Below, in pieces: positions 23,325 to 36,415 of a DNA stretch of 64,000 nt (the stretch's first letter is position 1; each line of letters begins with the position of its first letter). The notes under the pieces are model-generated. The model did not search any database, was not told the origin of the DNA, and saw only the letters and a list, made by a program, of their open reading frames with translations. The DNA lies in the NCBI RefSeq assembly GCF_015706575.1, contig NW_024037074.1, positions 15,055,334 through 15,119,333 on the forward strand, written 5' to 3'. The stretch is from Patiria miniata (lineage: Eukaryota; Echinodermata; Asteroidea; Valvatida; Asterinidae). The translations under genes were made by a program, and so were the position numbers.

Positions 23325-23481
23325 CATGTCGCTGACTGCATTCGTGGACATCCGCGTTACATCCGGACAAGAGAAAGCGACTTTTATGATAAACATTTGG
23401 CGTCTCAACAATAACTGCAAAGAATCGCAAGAATCAATTTGGACATGTTTTTAACAAGTCTGGAACAACGGCCCTAAAGTG
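23325..23481 (+). other. Candidate 5' exon with strong splice signals
   Basis: The sequence ttttacag precedes 23325 and the donor g|gtgagtgag follows 23481. An ATG at 23326 opens 42 codons and stops at 23452, beginning MSLTAFVDIRVTSGQEKATF; it matches no family I know. The exon is more likely untranslated, or chance. Confidence 0.2.
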
Positions 23482-24378
23482 GTGAGTGAGTCTTTTCTTC
23501 AAATTTGACAAAGGTTTTGGGGAAATACGTGAGCTACGTAACGTTTATGTTTTTTGCATTGAAGTGGTGTCACAATTCAGCCCCAGATGTTTTATCATCA
23601 GACACTGAAATTGTTGCAATCGGGAAATTTGTAGTGTCATAATACGATTCAATGCTAATGCAAAAGCTACGTACCAGCAGGGGTTGAATATGGAGGTTTT
23701 TTCCCTAAAAAAAGGAACTTCAAAGCGGTGTCTTTGAAGTTTCACTTCGGTGTTCATTGAGTTCATATGGAACTAGTTCGAGTTGGGCCATTTTTTCTTG
23801 TCGCGATGCAGCATAAATGTTGTGTAACAACACTCGAATGCGCCCTTAAAAGGTTGAAATACATAAAAATCACATACCGTGCATAATCCATCTTTTCAAA
23901 ATCTCCATTTCATTTGATATTGTTGATTTCTACGATTTATTATTCCCTGGCTTTGTACATCGCCGATCGCCTAAGCCTAGCCTGCGGCCGGTGCAACTTG
24001 TAAAATTCACGAACTGTACGTTCCCATGGTGTGGTTAATGTCGCTTGAAATTAAGCAGCGGGGAAGTGGCATTTTACCTTTAAAGGATTTAAACATATTG
24101 ATTCAATTTTGTTACACCATTATAGCGAAATATATAAATTGACATGTCTTTAACATCTCAGCAAGCGTATATTTGTGCTTTCCTTTTTCAATTTTCATTT
24201 ATACTAAAATTGTCAAAAATACCCTTTATACAATATTATGTGCAATCAAATAAGCTTGTCGGTAGTCCGTTTTAGACGTAACAGTTGTATTTTTGGTGAA
24301 AAAAAGGTGTAGGTTCAGAACTTCAAAGTGCCGCGCGCGCAGTTGCGCTACGGTTTATCGATAGGTTATGGTTGTAGC

Positions 24379-24613
24379 AGTGGTGCACCCAGGATTTGGC
24401 TTTGGGGGGGTTCACAATTTTTTTTTTTCAATTTTTGTAGAAGTTATTGTTGTTGTTTTTTTGGGGGGGGGGGTTTTGGGGGGGACTATTTTGACGTTGG
24501 TGGCACCACTTGCACCCTATTACACTACTCGAAAATAGGCCACATTCATATCACCAAGGTCAAATCGTGGGAATAAAATTAAAAAAAATTGACAAACTCT
24601 TGGGTGCGCCACT
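24379..24613. mobile_element. MITE-like element with G-runs
   Basis: agtggtgcacccagga at the left and tcttgggtgcgccact at the right are inverted repeats. The interior contains two G-runs (24405-24411, 24464-24485) within T-rich sequence. Confidence 0.6.
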
Positions 24614-27600
24614 TGGTTGTAGGATTCGTTTTTGGACAGATAACAGATTTGTATTGCCATGTGTTTGGATTTGGCAGTTTTGAACCACAGGATTGAGCTG
24701 AACCTATAGTTCTGCGCCGACGCCGGCTAGTTAAAAGATTTTCAGACTGCTCGGAGAGTCTCATCATTTATTGAAATAATATGGACACCATAAGAATTAT
24801 TATATCCAGGTAGATGCACGAATACTACTTTGTTTCTGTAGACATTTTTCTGCCGTTGATATTTTATCAAACCCAGTATCGCATAGCAAATAACAATGGA
24901 AGTTAATGTATTTGGCAAGTCAAGGTAATTTATTCCCGTCACTGACTGATGCCAGTCAGTTTCTGTGTCACCAGGAAATAACCTTCAAGCAGAAAATGAA
25001 AGAGATCAATATTGATTCGAGCTCGTCCTGGAAATGGAACATGAACTGCAATTGTGAACGAGATATTGTATTGACGAGAGATGTATTAAGTCACAAAGGC
25101 AAAGGAACGTGGTTGTTTCTATCTGAGGATATTTTGTAGTCCGAACGAATGTTGAATTCATTAATAATTGTTCTGTGCAAGTACGGTTATTGATTGAAAG
25201 TTACTTCGTGCTCGTGATATATTTCACTCAAATTATCTGTTAAATTAATATTTTTAAGACCGTGTGAAAACGCAACATGAAGTGGATTGACATGATTCAA
25301 TATTGCCCAAAATAATGTTCACAGAGGTCCACATAACATTTTTTTTTATTTGGATATTTCACAAGCGTCACTATGAAAGTAAAAAGCTGTTTCGATTTCG
25401 TATCACATGACTATTGGGATTGTATGAAAGGCTGCATAACACTGAGTGAAGCACGGGTGTTGTCAGAGGTTGTAACCAATTCTTATTAGACGCTTTCACG
25501 TATTGAAACCCAGCTCGTCAGCAGCAATTTAGAAGCTGACTTTCATCCTGATTGAGAGAGTGCAGGTGGGCAACACAATAATGAGCATCTTGGTACCGTG
25601 AGAAACCAGCCACAATGTGCAACCTGTACACCCCAAAGGTTATTCGGTGTCCGGCCCCCATTATTATGTCAGGCACTGTGTCTTCGTTCAGCAATGCATA
25701 AATCATTATGTTTTGCGTGCATTTATGAAGAATATAGTTTTGACTGCAGTGTTATTGTTTAATGTTGTGAAGGAGAGCGGTAATGTGAAAATAAATGATG
25801 TGTGATCTCTTTGCTGGTCCCAGAGAACCAGAATGTTTTACCTCACTGAGTTACTGTCACTGTCACGAGCTGGGCAGTGCTATCGTATAGGAGTACCCCG
25901 TAAGGCCAATGAATGGGTTTAATCAGGTACATTGTGTAGACAAGATGCACGAAAAGATTTCAAGGGAATGGTCATTCTGAGTCAATTGAACAGGATTTTG
26001 TGCATTCTGGGACCTTTCTGTGACCTGTTATTTGGGGGAGACTTTTTTTATGCGATCAGCTAAAAACCTTTCGCACGAACGTTGTCTTTTCGTCACCTTC
26101 CTTGCATCGTATTTACAAAGAAAAATAAACAAAGTGTGATCTACTGTCTAAACAAAATGTCCATATAAACTGTTGTGTACCCTACCCCATCTGTTCTTGT
26201 AACACACACGAACGTGTTGCACATAAAACAAAAAAATATATATCACCATCAGTGCACACAAATTGAGGGTTTTTTTGTCATTCGTTTATCATTTTTTGCC
26301 GATATTCCATTCGCCAGTCGAGGCCGATCCCATTCAGCAGTATTACATAATAATATCGACCTTTAATTCACACTGAAGATTAATGCAATTGTTCCAGACA
26401 AAAGCTAGATGACTCCTCTTGATGCCGCCAGACGGTGGTAAGAGGTTTGAGTCATTGATATTGACGAGCGAAGATGGTCCCATCAGATTACAATTTATTC
26501 ATAATAGATTCAGATTTTATTCACCTACTCGTAATTAGTTTTGTGGCAGTAAATTGCATAGGCCTACACTTTGTACTGGGCCACCGACTTCAAGTTAGAG
26601 TCACGTATAATGTTGCATTTATGCAAATTTGAAGCTTTTAAAACGGATTAATTCCGTGAAAGTCACAAAGTGCTGCGACACGTTTTAGCTAGAATTGCAA
26701 ATGCGCATCAGTCCCGATTCGTTGCATGAGCAAATTTACGTAACGTGTTGAAGTCATCTTCAGTCCCTGTAGTTTAGGGCTCCGTTTTGGGTCGCTGTAA
26801 CCAAGATAATGTCCTTTTAACACCGGTTTCTTGGTATAACCATACTTAACGAAGAATCAAGATCACAGTTGAGAGAAATGTTTAAAACAAAGATCATTTG
26901 AGATGATCTCCAATCCATCGCCATTTTATCTTATGATTTAAAACTTCTAGTTCAAATTCGATGACTCTGCTGAAATAGACGAATGCTTATCATTCACAGA
27001 GTACATACACGAAACAGTCATCGTGTTATGGTATTTAAGGTTCGCTTACTACACTTGCCCTACGATAGTTCCAGGAAGGCATCGCAGTTGCGATGCGTCG
27101 CAAGATTAAGACATGTCGTAAACACCGCGCAGTTACGATTTCAGTGCACATCTTTTGCAAACGGGAACGCAGTTAAGTTGCAGATGGTCACTGACAGTCT
27201 GCGACACCATTTGCTCTTGTCTGGGATGCCTCGAATGATGTACAATTTTCTCTTTATGAGTGCGTTGTAAACTGACTTTTACAGAGGTCGCAATAATGTT
27301 GCAGTCGGAACTACGCCCACCCGTGGAATTAAGCACAAATTTGGCTTTCATCAGAGAGCAGGAACTGAACCACGGGCGGAGTTTTTCCTCCGTTTAATTT
27401 ACTTGCTGCCACTCAAGATTGCTCGATACTTGAAGGTTATTTCCTAATTAAAACGACTTAAAACTAAGGACGAAGTGTTCCATGAAGCGGCTTCGCTCGA
27501 CCACGCTCGGCAAGCCCCAATGCAGCAGTTTTTAGTCAGTGTCCACAGCACAACAAGACTTTACTATAAGAGTTTTTCCATCGATAAAAATTAATTAGTG

Positions 27601-30600
27601 AGCTTTGGCAATCAATGTATCAACACCTGGACTTCACAACAAGCAGCCAGTGCGCCGGTCTGTTGTCCCTGAAAGATGACAACAAAACGCGGGTGCTATC
27701 GATTCTCATATACGATGCGCTCTTTTCGAATTAATTATCCTTTGGTGTATTATTTTTTGCTTGCACCTTGTCTGAGTTGATTTCTTGAAGGAGTTGAGTG
27801 AATATCCCAGAACTAAGTGTAACCTACATTTATTCTAAATGATTCTGTATCCAGAGATAAAGCCAAGGCCAGAATTCGTCCAACTATCCATGGAACAAAC
27901 ACACAAGGATGTTTAATCAAACCCCCAAAAGGACAGTCGCTTATGACTCGTCAGGTTGGCGCAGATTTCTCGCCCCACCTCTCTTAGATCGGGGCTCATA
28001 TTCTGCCCGCACCATTCTGAGGATCGCGTCCTTGTATAATTTCTTTGGGTAACATTCCGGAGTTTCCTCCCACATCTTAAAGTGGACGTCTCCTCATCGT
28101 CTTTCTATCCCTTGGTTTCCCTTCATTTTTTAGGAACCTTCGGTGTCATATTAATCAACATGAATTCCGTGAGGTTTCCTCCCTTCATGATCCTTCAGGA
28201 TTCCAAGATGCCTGTGCACAAATGTTGAGGAAATAGTGGTTCCAACAATTTTGTAAAAGAAATCAAATCCTAAATATGTGAAATGCTAAAAATGTTAATA
28301 CCATGTTCTGACTTGTCCAAGTCCCTTACTAGCCTCATCATTGAAGCCAAGTCCGATGATAATTGACCATGACCCCTTCCCGTCGCCTTATCCGCGCCGA
28401 CTGTTACCCCATTGGTTTCCTGGCCTGTAGTGGTTCCTAATTCGCCCGCGGTTGACTAACCTTCCTACATGACAAACCAAGTTACCGCAACCTATTACTG
28501 CATTAAAGTTTATGGCAAGTGACAAGTGCAAAGGGTCCCTAATTACCTGGCCGATCGATACCTGTCAATTTAAGGAGTCCCGATAGACCTGGATCTGGTA
28601 ACACAGGGGGACGGGGGCATACCCCCAAAAGGTCCCGGGTGGGTGGAATTCGCCTCCATATTGAGTTATCTGATGTCTCAGCAACGAATTTGGTTCTTTC
28701 TTGCCAAGTTTCGATGAACTAAATTCCAACGTACCCGAAGGTAGCTGTGGGCATTGGAAGTATTAAAATGGAAATTTGTCGTCGCAGTGTTCTTTAAGTG
28801 CTTAATTTTTTTTCGTTGACCGTGCATGCTAAACGTATCCAATAGGGATCGTCGTGGGTATTATAAAGAGCGACATAACTGCAAATTGTCTTGTTTGATT
28901 AAAACTTTGCAAATGTACTAAGCATGGATATCTCGTACAATTTATGCACAACAAATCTCATTTGCATTAAAGACAGAAGGAACTAATTACCCGAAAACGT
29001 ACCTACCGAGGAAAACGAGGAAAAATGAGGGGGAAAATTGCAAAAGGTGAAGATATGACAGTCACTGGTACCAAAATTATTGTGGAAAATATCCTGTCTG
29101 AAATGATATTGTTCGATACAAAAGAATCATTGAAAGTGGCACACTTACGTTCGTCACCATCTGAATCCAGAGACACCACAAGATGTGCATATGCTTTCTC
29201 TGTCTTATCTAGAAAAACAAAACAGAAAAAAAGGAAATATGTAGTATAGCCAGTGAGCTAAAAAATTCAACATGTTATAGTTGTTACGCACCTCCAAATA
29301 GGATTTTGAGCAATTTTGTTGCATCAAACGAAAGAAAAATGCATCAACTAAAAGCAAATGATCCTATGAACCTTTAATAACCGTTATTAGCGTTCAAGTT
29401 GCTCTTTTGGGAGCCCGTTTAATGACCGTTCACCCACCCCGGTGATGCAGGAAGACTTAATCGACAAAGATCATCGATGGATTATGCGATAAACTACACA
29501 ATGTGCCACTGGCTGTATCCGTAACAAGTTCACGGGGTGGCTAACCTTGCTGAACTTCGCTTTCAATGGAGGCTTTGAACTGGTTGACTTTGGTTAACAG
29601 ATTGAACTGAATAGGATAGTAATGCCATGTGATTTTGTTTGTGTATTGCGTTAAAATGCCAAATTTATTGAAATGGTTTGAGTGAAAGCATGCAGCGACT
29701 CGTGTGAGTGCAAAAAAGATTTTGGATTTGGCCCGGGGTTGGAATGGGCCAAAACGAGAAAACATGGACTTGCAGGAAAGGTTTGAGAATAATTGTTCCC
29801 ATACCCCCAGGGATCCGCCCAAATTATTCAGGTACTGAAGTCTAAGCTCGGTGGCTGTCCCGTCGATATGACTCCTTTTGACTCGGCCTTGGAAACAATT
29901 TGACAAATCCGTGTCAATCCCCCCAAATCAGCAGTACAACCTTTAGCCGGAAATGCCAACTGCCAGCGAGAATTTTCTCCGTTGACAAATCAAACGTCCA
30001 GGTAATTTAGATAAAATGCTCGTTTTCTTATCTGGCCGGGCTTGCCCCGACCCGAGCGGTAATCAGGTTAAGGTGAAATTAGCAGAAAATGTGCATCATC
30101 ATTGCAAAGCCCGCGATATCAACACGGGCCAGATATAACCTCGCACGCGGCTCGGGCCATGATTACATGCGGATACACCGGGCTCAAATACCTGTTAAGA
30201 TAATCTTTTCTTATTAGTATTTTCGAGCAGGTACGGCACAGTGAGTCATGCTTAGTTGTGTGGGTTTGTTTCTGCTCGTGAGGAGAACCCTGCCAGGGGC
30301 TGCTTGAAACTGAACTGTTATAAAGTCGTCGACCTCATCAACATGTTAAAATACAGTGTGCAGGTTCTTTAAAAGCGGACTTTGAAAACTGTTCTTGCCT
30401 CTTATAAAACTTAGAGTATGTAAAATCTGCTCTTGAGGTCCTTGTGTTCTGGAAACCAGAGTTGTAATGATCGCAAGACATCACAAGCCAACTACGAGTC
30501 ATCACAAGTCATCCGGTCGCGGCAAGTCAAGTGACACGATATGCGTTGTAACAAATCGTCCCCTGTATTTTTCGTGACATGACTTGTGACTGAATAGTTT

Positions 30601-30680
30601 CAATCACAGCTTTTTAGTACAAATTTAATTAGCATTAACTCTGATCAGCAAGCATCAAGCCTGCCAATACATAGCAGTGG

Positions 30681-30850
30681 CAGGGGCGGATCCAGGATTG
30701 TTTGCAGGGGGGGGGGGATTCAGGCCCCGTAAGAGTTTTTTATATTTTTGGGAGGTGTCAGAGCAGTAATTATTATAATTGGGGGGGGGGGTAGAGCGGC
30801 GGGGGGGGGGGTATTTCGACCCACCCCCCCCCCCCCGGATCCGGGCCTGA
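30681..30850. mobile_element. MITE-like element with G and C homopolymers
   Basis: The left end caggggcggatccagg and right end ggatccgggcctg are imperfect inverted repeats. Inside are G-runs of about 10-12 bases (30709-30718, 30781-30791, 30801-30811) and a C-run at 30824-30836. Confidence 0.5.
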
Positions 30851-32877
30851 GTTAGGGGGTTGAAGTTGGTGGTTGATCCTGAACGAATAATGAAATACAT
30901 ATATATATAGGTTGGGGAATAAGAAAGGCTAAAACTTGTCCAACAGACTGATCCTAAGCTAGCCTGCTGTGTGTCACTGATTGTAACTTTCACATTGTAC
31001 CACAGAGAACGGGAGGGTCCAAGCGGCCTGGGGTGCATTGGAAGAGAGGGGTCGCGAATGGACATCACGGTACACCCCTTCCCCAGATCCCAATGACCCT
31101 TCACAATTCAGCATCCAGTACAGGCAGTAGGGAAACGGTTCAATCACGATTTATTAGTCTGTTTTCCGCGTCCATGGAAACCGGAAGCCTGCCAGAGTGT
31201 TTCTGACCTTCCCAGTCAACTACAAACGGGAAGTGGCCCGGACCGGGTAGGTAGGAGATAGGCACGGGGTCTCAACCTTGACTCGGTGAGATAATGTACC
31301 TGGCCTTCCGTTACAACTACCGAGCTTGCTCACGGTATGCGTTGGCCTTAGTCTGGAGTCAGTTGATAGGGAACTCTCAGGGAACTCTGGTGGTCTGCGT
31401 GTGGTGGTCACGAATTCACCGGCACGTGCCAACGTACGTGTTGGGGGGGGGGGGGCTTGATTGTGCGTGATGGTGCCCGTCAGCTGGTACGGTACAGGTT
31501 TACATGTTGGCTCAGTACATTTTGATGTCATCATTCAGACGTCCGTCGCAGTTGTGGTTCAAGCCTGGACGGGCATGCAGCTGGCACGCGCGCGAGGAAC
31601 CAATGATTTTAGACGGGGTTTCACCAGGTTCTAACATAGACCTCACTTCACCTGGGACTGTATAGTATAAGGACTGTCAGAAGTCCTGTCGATACATGTT
31701 GGACCACACTCTGGTCGAGGAGGCTGAACGTCTACAAATGCCGCTGCGTTGCCATCGTACTTGATTCCAATAAGCCAGTGAACGAACTCGTTCGCGAGGA
31801 TAATGTGGAACCGCAGACATATATCATTACTAACGTATATACGCCTCATTACAATCTGCCTCATTTCAGATAACTTGTAAGGACGCTCTTTTGAGACACT
31901 CATCGAGAGTACCTGTTGCTACATGCGGTCAATATTCTGTTCCATGTATTCTAGCATTCGTTGTCAGTGTTCTCATCCGTCCATAGAATTGTATACAGGA
32001 TGAAAGAAAGGAGGTAAGTGGCATTGTTTGATTTAACCTTAATCGTAACTTGTGTAAAATGGAATTAGGGCTGTAAAATGACAGTCGCAGATAACTAGCA
32101 CCGGAAAATAGATGATGCTCATGGCTTCCATTGGTCCATTAGCAGTGTTATCACGATCGAAGGAAAACCGAACAACGATATTTGCTTCAAAAACAGATTT
32201 GGGGAAAGCTGTACAAGCACCAGTCAAATTAGTTTCAGAATATACACTAAACATAATTATGTGCGTTCAAACATATACCGCCAGTTTCTGTGTAATGTAG
32301 CCATGGGATCTTGTGTGAAAATGTTGGTTACAGTTTGTGGTATTGCAAACCATAGGTCCAACTTGTTTCTCCTGTCTCTAGTCTTCAGTATCGGGGGTAA
32401 ATCACTTTAATACTGCATGACTATTTGTCTCAATTTCCAGGCCATATTTTAATGACAGGGAACGATAAGTGCATGCCAATTTTCCCTTCCAAATTGAACG
32501 CCATTGATTCTTCCTGCTGGTTATTGAGTCTCATTTCCTCGTCATGAAACAGCCCATCGGTTGGTGTGTGTGTGGGCAGCAGATAGTCACTTGCTTACCG
32601 GAAACTGCCTCCATTTACAGCGGATGTGCACGGTCGTATTGCACAATCAAATATTCTGAGCAAAAAAAAAGAAAAAAAGATTTGAACTGTAAAGAAGAAA
32701 AGTACAAAAGAAGCAATTCCTGGTCGCGTTGGAATGCTTACTCTTATGCTCAGAACAATAAATAACGTGCCAATGGGAAAACTGACAGGACAGATTAGAA
32801 ACAGTTCACAGCACATAGCCTTTGTCTAAGGTTACTTCCTGGTTTGATTTCCTCATTCTTCAATGTTTTAGCTATGA

Positions 32878-32992
32878 CTGCCAGCTATGGATACGGCTAC
32901 GGCCAGGAATTACACATGCGCCAATGGGAGCGGCTGAATTTCTTATGACACGTGTGTTATTACCGGCCGTAGCCAAGTAATTCGGAGTTGCC
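32878..32992. mobile_element. MITE copy 3 ('ggctacggc' family)
   Basis: gatacggctacggccaggaa at the left and ccggccgtagccaagtaatt at the right are inverted. The end cggagttgcct matches the ends of the copies at 16449-16701. Confidence 0.6.
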
Positions 32993-33651
32993 TTTGGTTG
33001 GGTCCTTAATTCTACTGGGGAGCGCCCTCTTACGAGTTTCATGAGTTATGGCCTCTGCTCTGTTCAATTAGATTTCATAGTTTTGCTTGTTTGATGATTT
33101 AAACTTGAAAGGTAATATCGAGTATGATGGCAAGGTGTTTAAGAGCGCCCTTCGCGTGAGACACGATGATCAGGGCATGGTCGTGAATTATTACGTGGCT
33201 TGCATGCATGTGGTGGTGGTTGTCCCGAAGTGACACGAGCTTGAGTAATGACTTACTGATCAGTTTGCCAACAGAGAGGCACGCATTCCGAACAGTAAAT
33301 ATAATATTCACAAATTACATGTAGGTGGTTCGCGTGATATCGATGCCTGTGTGGTGAAACAGGAAATGTGGGTGTAATGATAAGACCAGCTACACCGGCT
33401 GACATAATATTGCAATTATTAATCTCTTTCGGTTCCTGATTCTGTTAATGTACAGTTGTGGTTCAATCGCGGTGTCAGTAGGTTCGCTTCCATCCTTGCC
33501 TCCCACGGTTATAAACTGCAACGAGCAAGCGTGAGTTATGATAGAAACTGATTGATGCCAGTCTTTGGTTCTGAATCACTTTTTGCACAGAATCGCAAGG
33601 TGGGGCTTCACGTGCGTCGCTACAACAAAGGTACAGACCCATTGCGTGCTA

Positions 33652-33750
33652 TATACGCCCTCAATGAGGGACATTTTGATTATTTGAATTCAGTAGCAAT
33701 GAGAACATAATTCTCTATAACAAAGACTTGTCCTCAATGTGACGTAAGGG
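33652..33750. mobile_element. MITE-like element, 'gcgccctc' family copy 2
   Basis: acgccctcaatgagggacat and the inverted acttgtcctcaatgtgacgt correspond to the ends of 21612-21722. The following agacattatgcgcagcagccatctta (33768-33793) resembles agaccattatcatcattgcggccatctt near 59201-59226. Confidence 0.5.
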
Positions 33751-35844
33751 GTCTTTAATAGAGTATAGACATTATGCGCAGCAGCCATCTTAGAGGGTAT
33801 CTGTCGTTATTTTAATTCAGTAACAATGAATGAACAAAAGGTGCACTCATGCATATCCCAGCAAAACAAAGGCATTGCACAAGGTCTATTGCATGTCTAA
33901 GTAGCCGACAGTTTGCCTGCCAGTCCACCGGCCACTCTGCCACTCAGCCGTACAAAGGGAACATGGCAAGCCACAAATATACCCTACGCTGTAGACGACT
34001 ATAACGACTATCGGGTATTAGAATTTGATCAGAACTTTAAGTGGCAGCATGCGTCGTCCGTCACACAGCATGCATGATCGCTCATACCCCTCTCTCTATT
34101 AATTAAATAATATAAAGAGGCTTGGTCATCTTTTTAGGGGGAGGGGGAACAGGTTGTCAGTATCATTTTCACACCGTCACAGAATAGGCTCTGCTGTTAT
34201 TAATCTCTAACCTAACTGGACAATGGTATATGTCTCCTTTTTTTAGAACGGAAAGGGCGTGCATAAATTGGAAGCTGATCCTCTATGCCCTTGTACTCTG
34301 TCCCGCAGTTTCCTTCTCTTTTATTTCCGGGTTTTGGATGCTGAATTAATTGTCTCGCATTCTCTGTTCTTCACGTTTCGCTTCCTTGTCTCAGTTATTA
34401 AATTCTGCCATGCATTACGTACAGTCTAAAACCTAGCAGCAACAGGTTTGCTCTAAAGGTCTCAGGATGCGTTCATCGTTTCGAATATTTAATTAACTTC
34501 AAAGTTTGTTTAAATTCACTCCGATCCTCGTTGCTCATACTTACCTGTCTGTCACAAAATATCAACCAACCGTTGTGACTAATTACCCCAGTGGATACCA
34601 ATTTGTACATTCTAATTGGTCCAAAAAGCTGCACGCGACGCCGGTGCGAATTCAGCGCGTATATGCTCAGTTTTTGATGGGGGAGAATATAGCTAAACAC
34701 ACAGCTAAGTGGCTTTTAGATTTTTAGAGGAGAGAGCATATTTGCTAATACTTCCCATTATCAATCATTCAAACAGAAGCCGGTCGTGCCGGTGTTGACT
34801 CTCTGATGGGAGACTGGTTTCCAGGGTTAATCGTAATTATATTTCCGCTGGCCAAGGACGAGTGCATGGCTACATCACTTTAGCTTTCTGTCCTGTTTGT
34901 TTTGTTTAGAAACACAATGAATGGAATATTGTTGCTCTGGGTAAAAAGAGAATCAACGCAACTACGAATTTCTTGCGTTGGAATCCAACTATTTCCCTAC
35001 CGTTAAGTTGAGAGGATCTTGCGGGAATGATGCTTCAATCGCCAATTTGTTATCGCTGTGTAAAAAAGTGAATTCCCAGTTACAATTCCGTGTGGTTAAT
35101 TTCTCCAAAGACGGATCGTCTTTTCCCCCCCTCTTGTACCATGAAGTTTGGAAGTTACAACAACACAAAACCCAATTGGTGAGACACAATTGGCAACTTA
35201 AATTGCCATAACACATCAGCTTTGGGTATAATGGCAATAGCGTGCAAATAATTGGGTTGGAAAAAAATCACTCAAAGTAAATATTGTTTAAGATACGACC
35301 ATGTCTGTCACATTACTGAAATCCAAGTAAATGATATTTTTCACATCCTGTTGGAATTTGTAGGCGGTTTTGTGTAAAAAGCAATACTGTAATTTTGTAT
35401 AAATCTTCGAAATAGCTGTTCAATCGCCATCGAATAAAAAAAGTGAAGCAGTTATTTTTTTCGGATGTCAAATGACTATAGCAGCAGTACTTTTTTTTTC
35501 TGCTGAAATATACCATTGATTTATCGTACGGGATTTTTAATTTTGAATAGTGTGCAATATTTTATTGCTACTGAAATTATAACGAAGAAGACATGAGCAT
35601 AATTTGTATTGTTCTCAGTGCACCCGAAGTAGCAAGCACGGTGGGTCGAGTTTACCAGAGATCAAATTATACTCGCATATCGTTCAGTAATGAACCTATA
35701 GCAGCAATAAGGCCAGACGTCCAATGTCGATGCCTTCCCGTATAATGTTTTGCGATGAATTATTTTACTAACAAAGAACCTTCTGAAATATTGAACAATA
35801 ATTTTCAATCCTCCTTCATTAAGTCTCCCCGCAAGGCGTCCCTC

Positions 35845-35887
35845 GTTGCCATGGACACCTGTTCCATCCACGCGCCAGCAGCCAATC
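35845..35887. promoter_or_regulatory. RFX X-box-like motif next to a CCAAT box
   Basis: gttgccatggacac (35845-35858) is close to the X-box consensus GTTGCCATGGNAAC. agccaatcag follows at 35880-35889, in a locally GC-rich patch. X-boxes with CCAAT occur in ciliary-gene promoters, but no gene start is seen here. Confidence 0.3.
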
Positions 35888-36289
35888 AGAGGCGTGCACG
35901 GCGACACAGCTGTTGTGCCCAGGAGCGGAATGTACAATGAGTTCTTTTGTTCGAGGCACAGGTTAAGAAAACAAAGGTAGATGAAAAATAAAACATAACA
36001 TAGTAATTTGTGTTGATCATGATAAAGCTTTTTAAAGGTTTTATGTCAAATTGCAATTAATCGTGCAATGTGAAAGACAGTGGAATCAGGCGTAATTGAT
36101 TATCAGTATCATAGGCCAAATTGCAAAGGCTGGGCAAGATTAGAGAATTGCATAATTACTATAACTATTTATTTGATTTAGGTTTTTTTGTGTATTTTGG
36201 TAATGAAACCAATGTTCCTCATGCTCTAAATTCTATTATAAAATCGTGGCACGCGTGGGTAGATAATCGAAATGGAAGCAAGTGATTTT

Positions 36290-36415
36290 ACAAGAAAAAC
36301 TCCAGGAATCAAAGAATCGGTGTCTGGGCTTGAAATTGGTCGGAATTCGAACCCGGATCAAACAAATGAAAGGCGATGAAAGGTACCACTGCGCCAACCT
36401 GACTAACCCAGAACA
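36290..36415 (-). mobile_element. tRNA-derived SINE head, minus strand
   Basis: Read on the minus strand, an A-box tggcgcagtgg (36387-36397) and a B-box ggttcgaattcc (36342-36353) are spaced as in a tRNA-type polymerase III promoter. No full tRNA cloverleaf forms. Confidence 0.6.

Noticed and set aside
29541..29906. 121-codon minus-strand open frame
   Set aside because: No motif or splice context supports it, and composition is like the surrounding DNA.
30655..31104. 149-codon minus-strand open frame with Gly/Pro runs
   Set aside because: The runs come from G and C homopolymers of a MITE-like repeat.
31220..31534. 104-codon minus-strand open frame in a GC-richer patch
   Set aside because: It shows no domain or conserved motif, and its Pro run is a G homopolymer read on the other strand.
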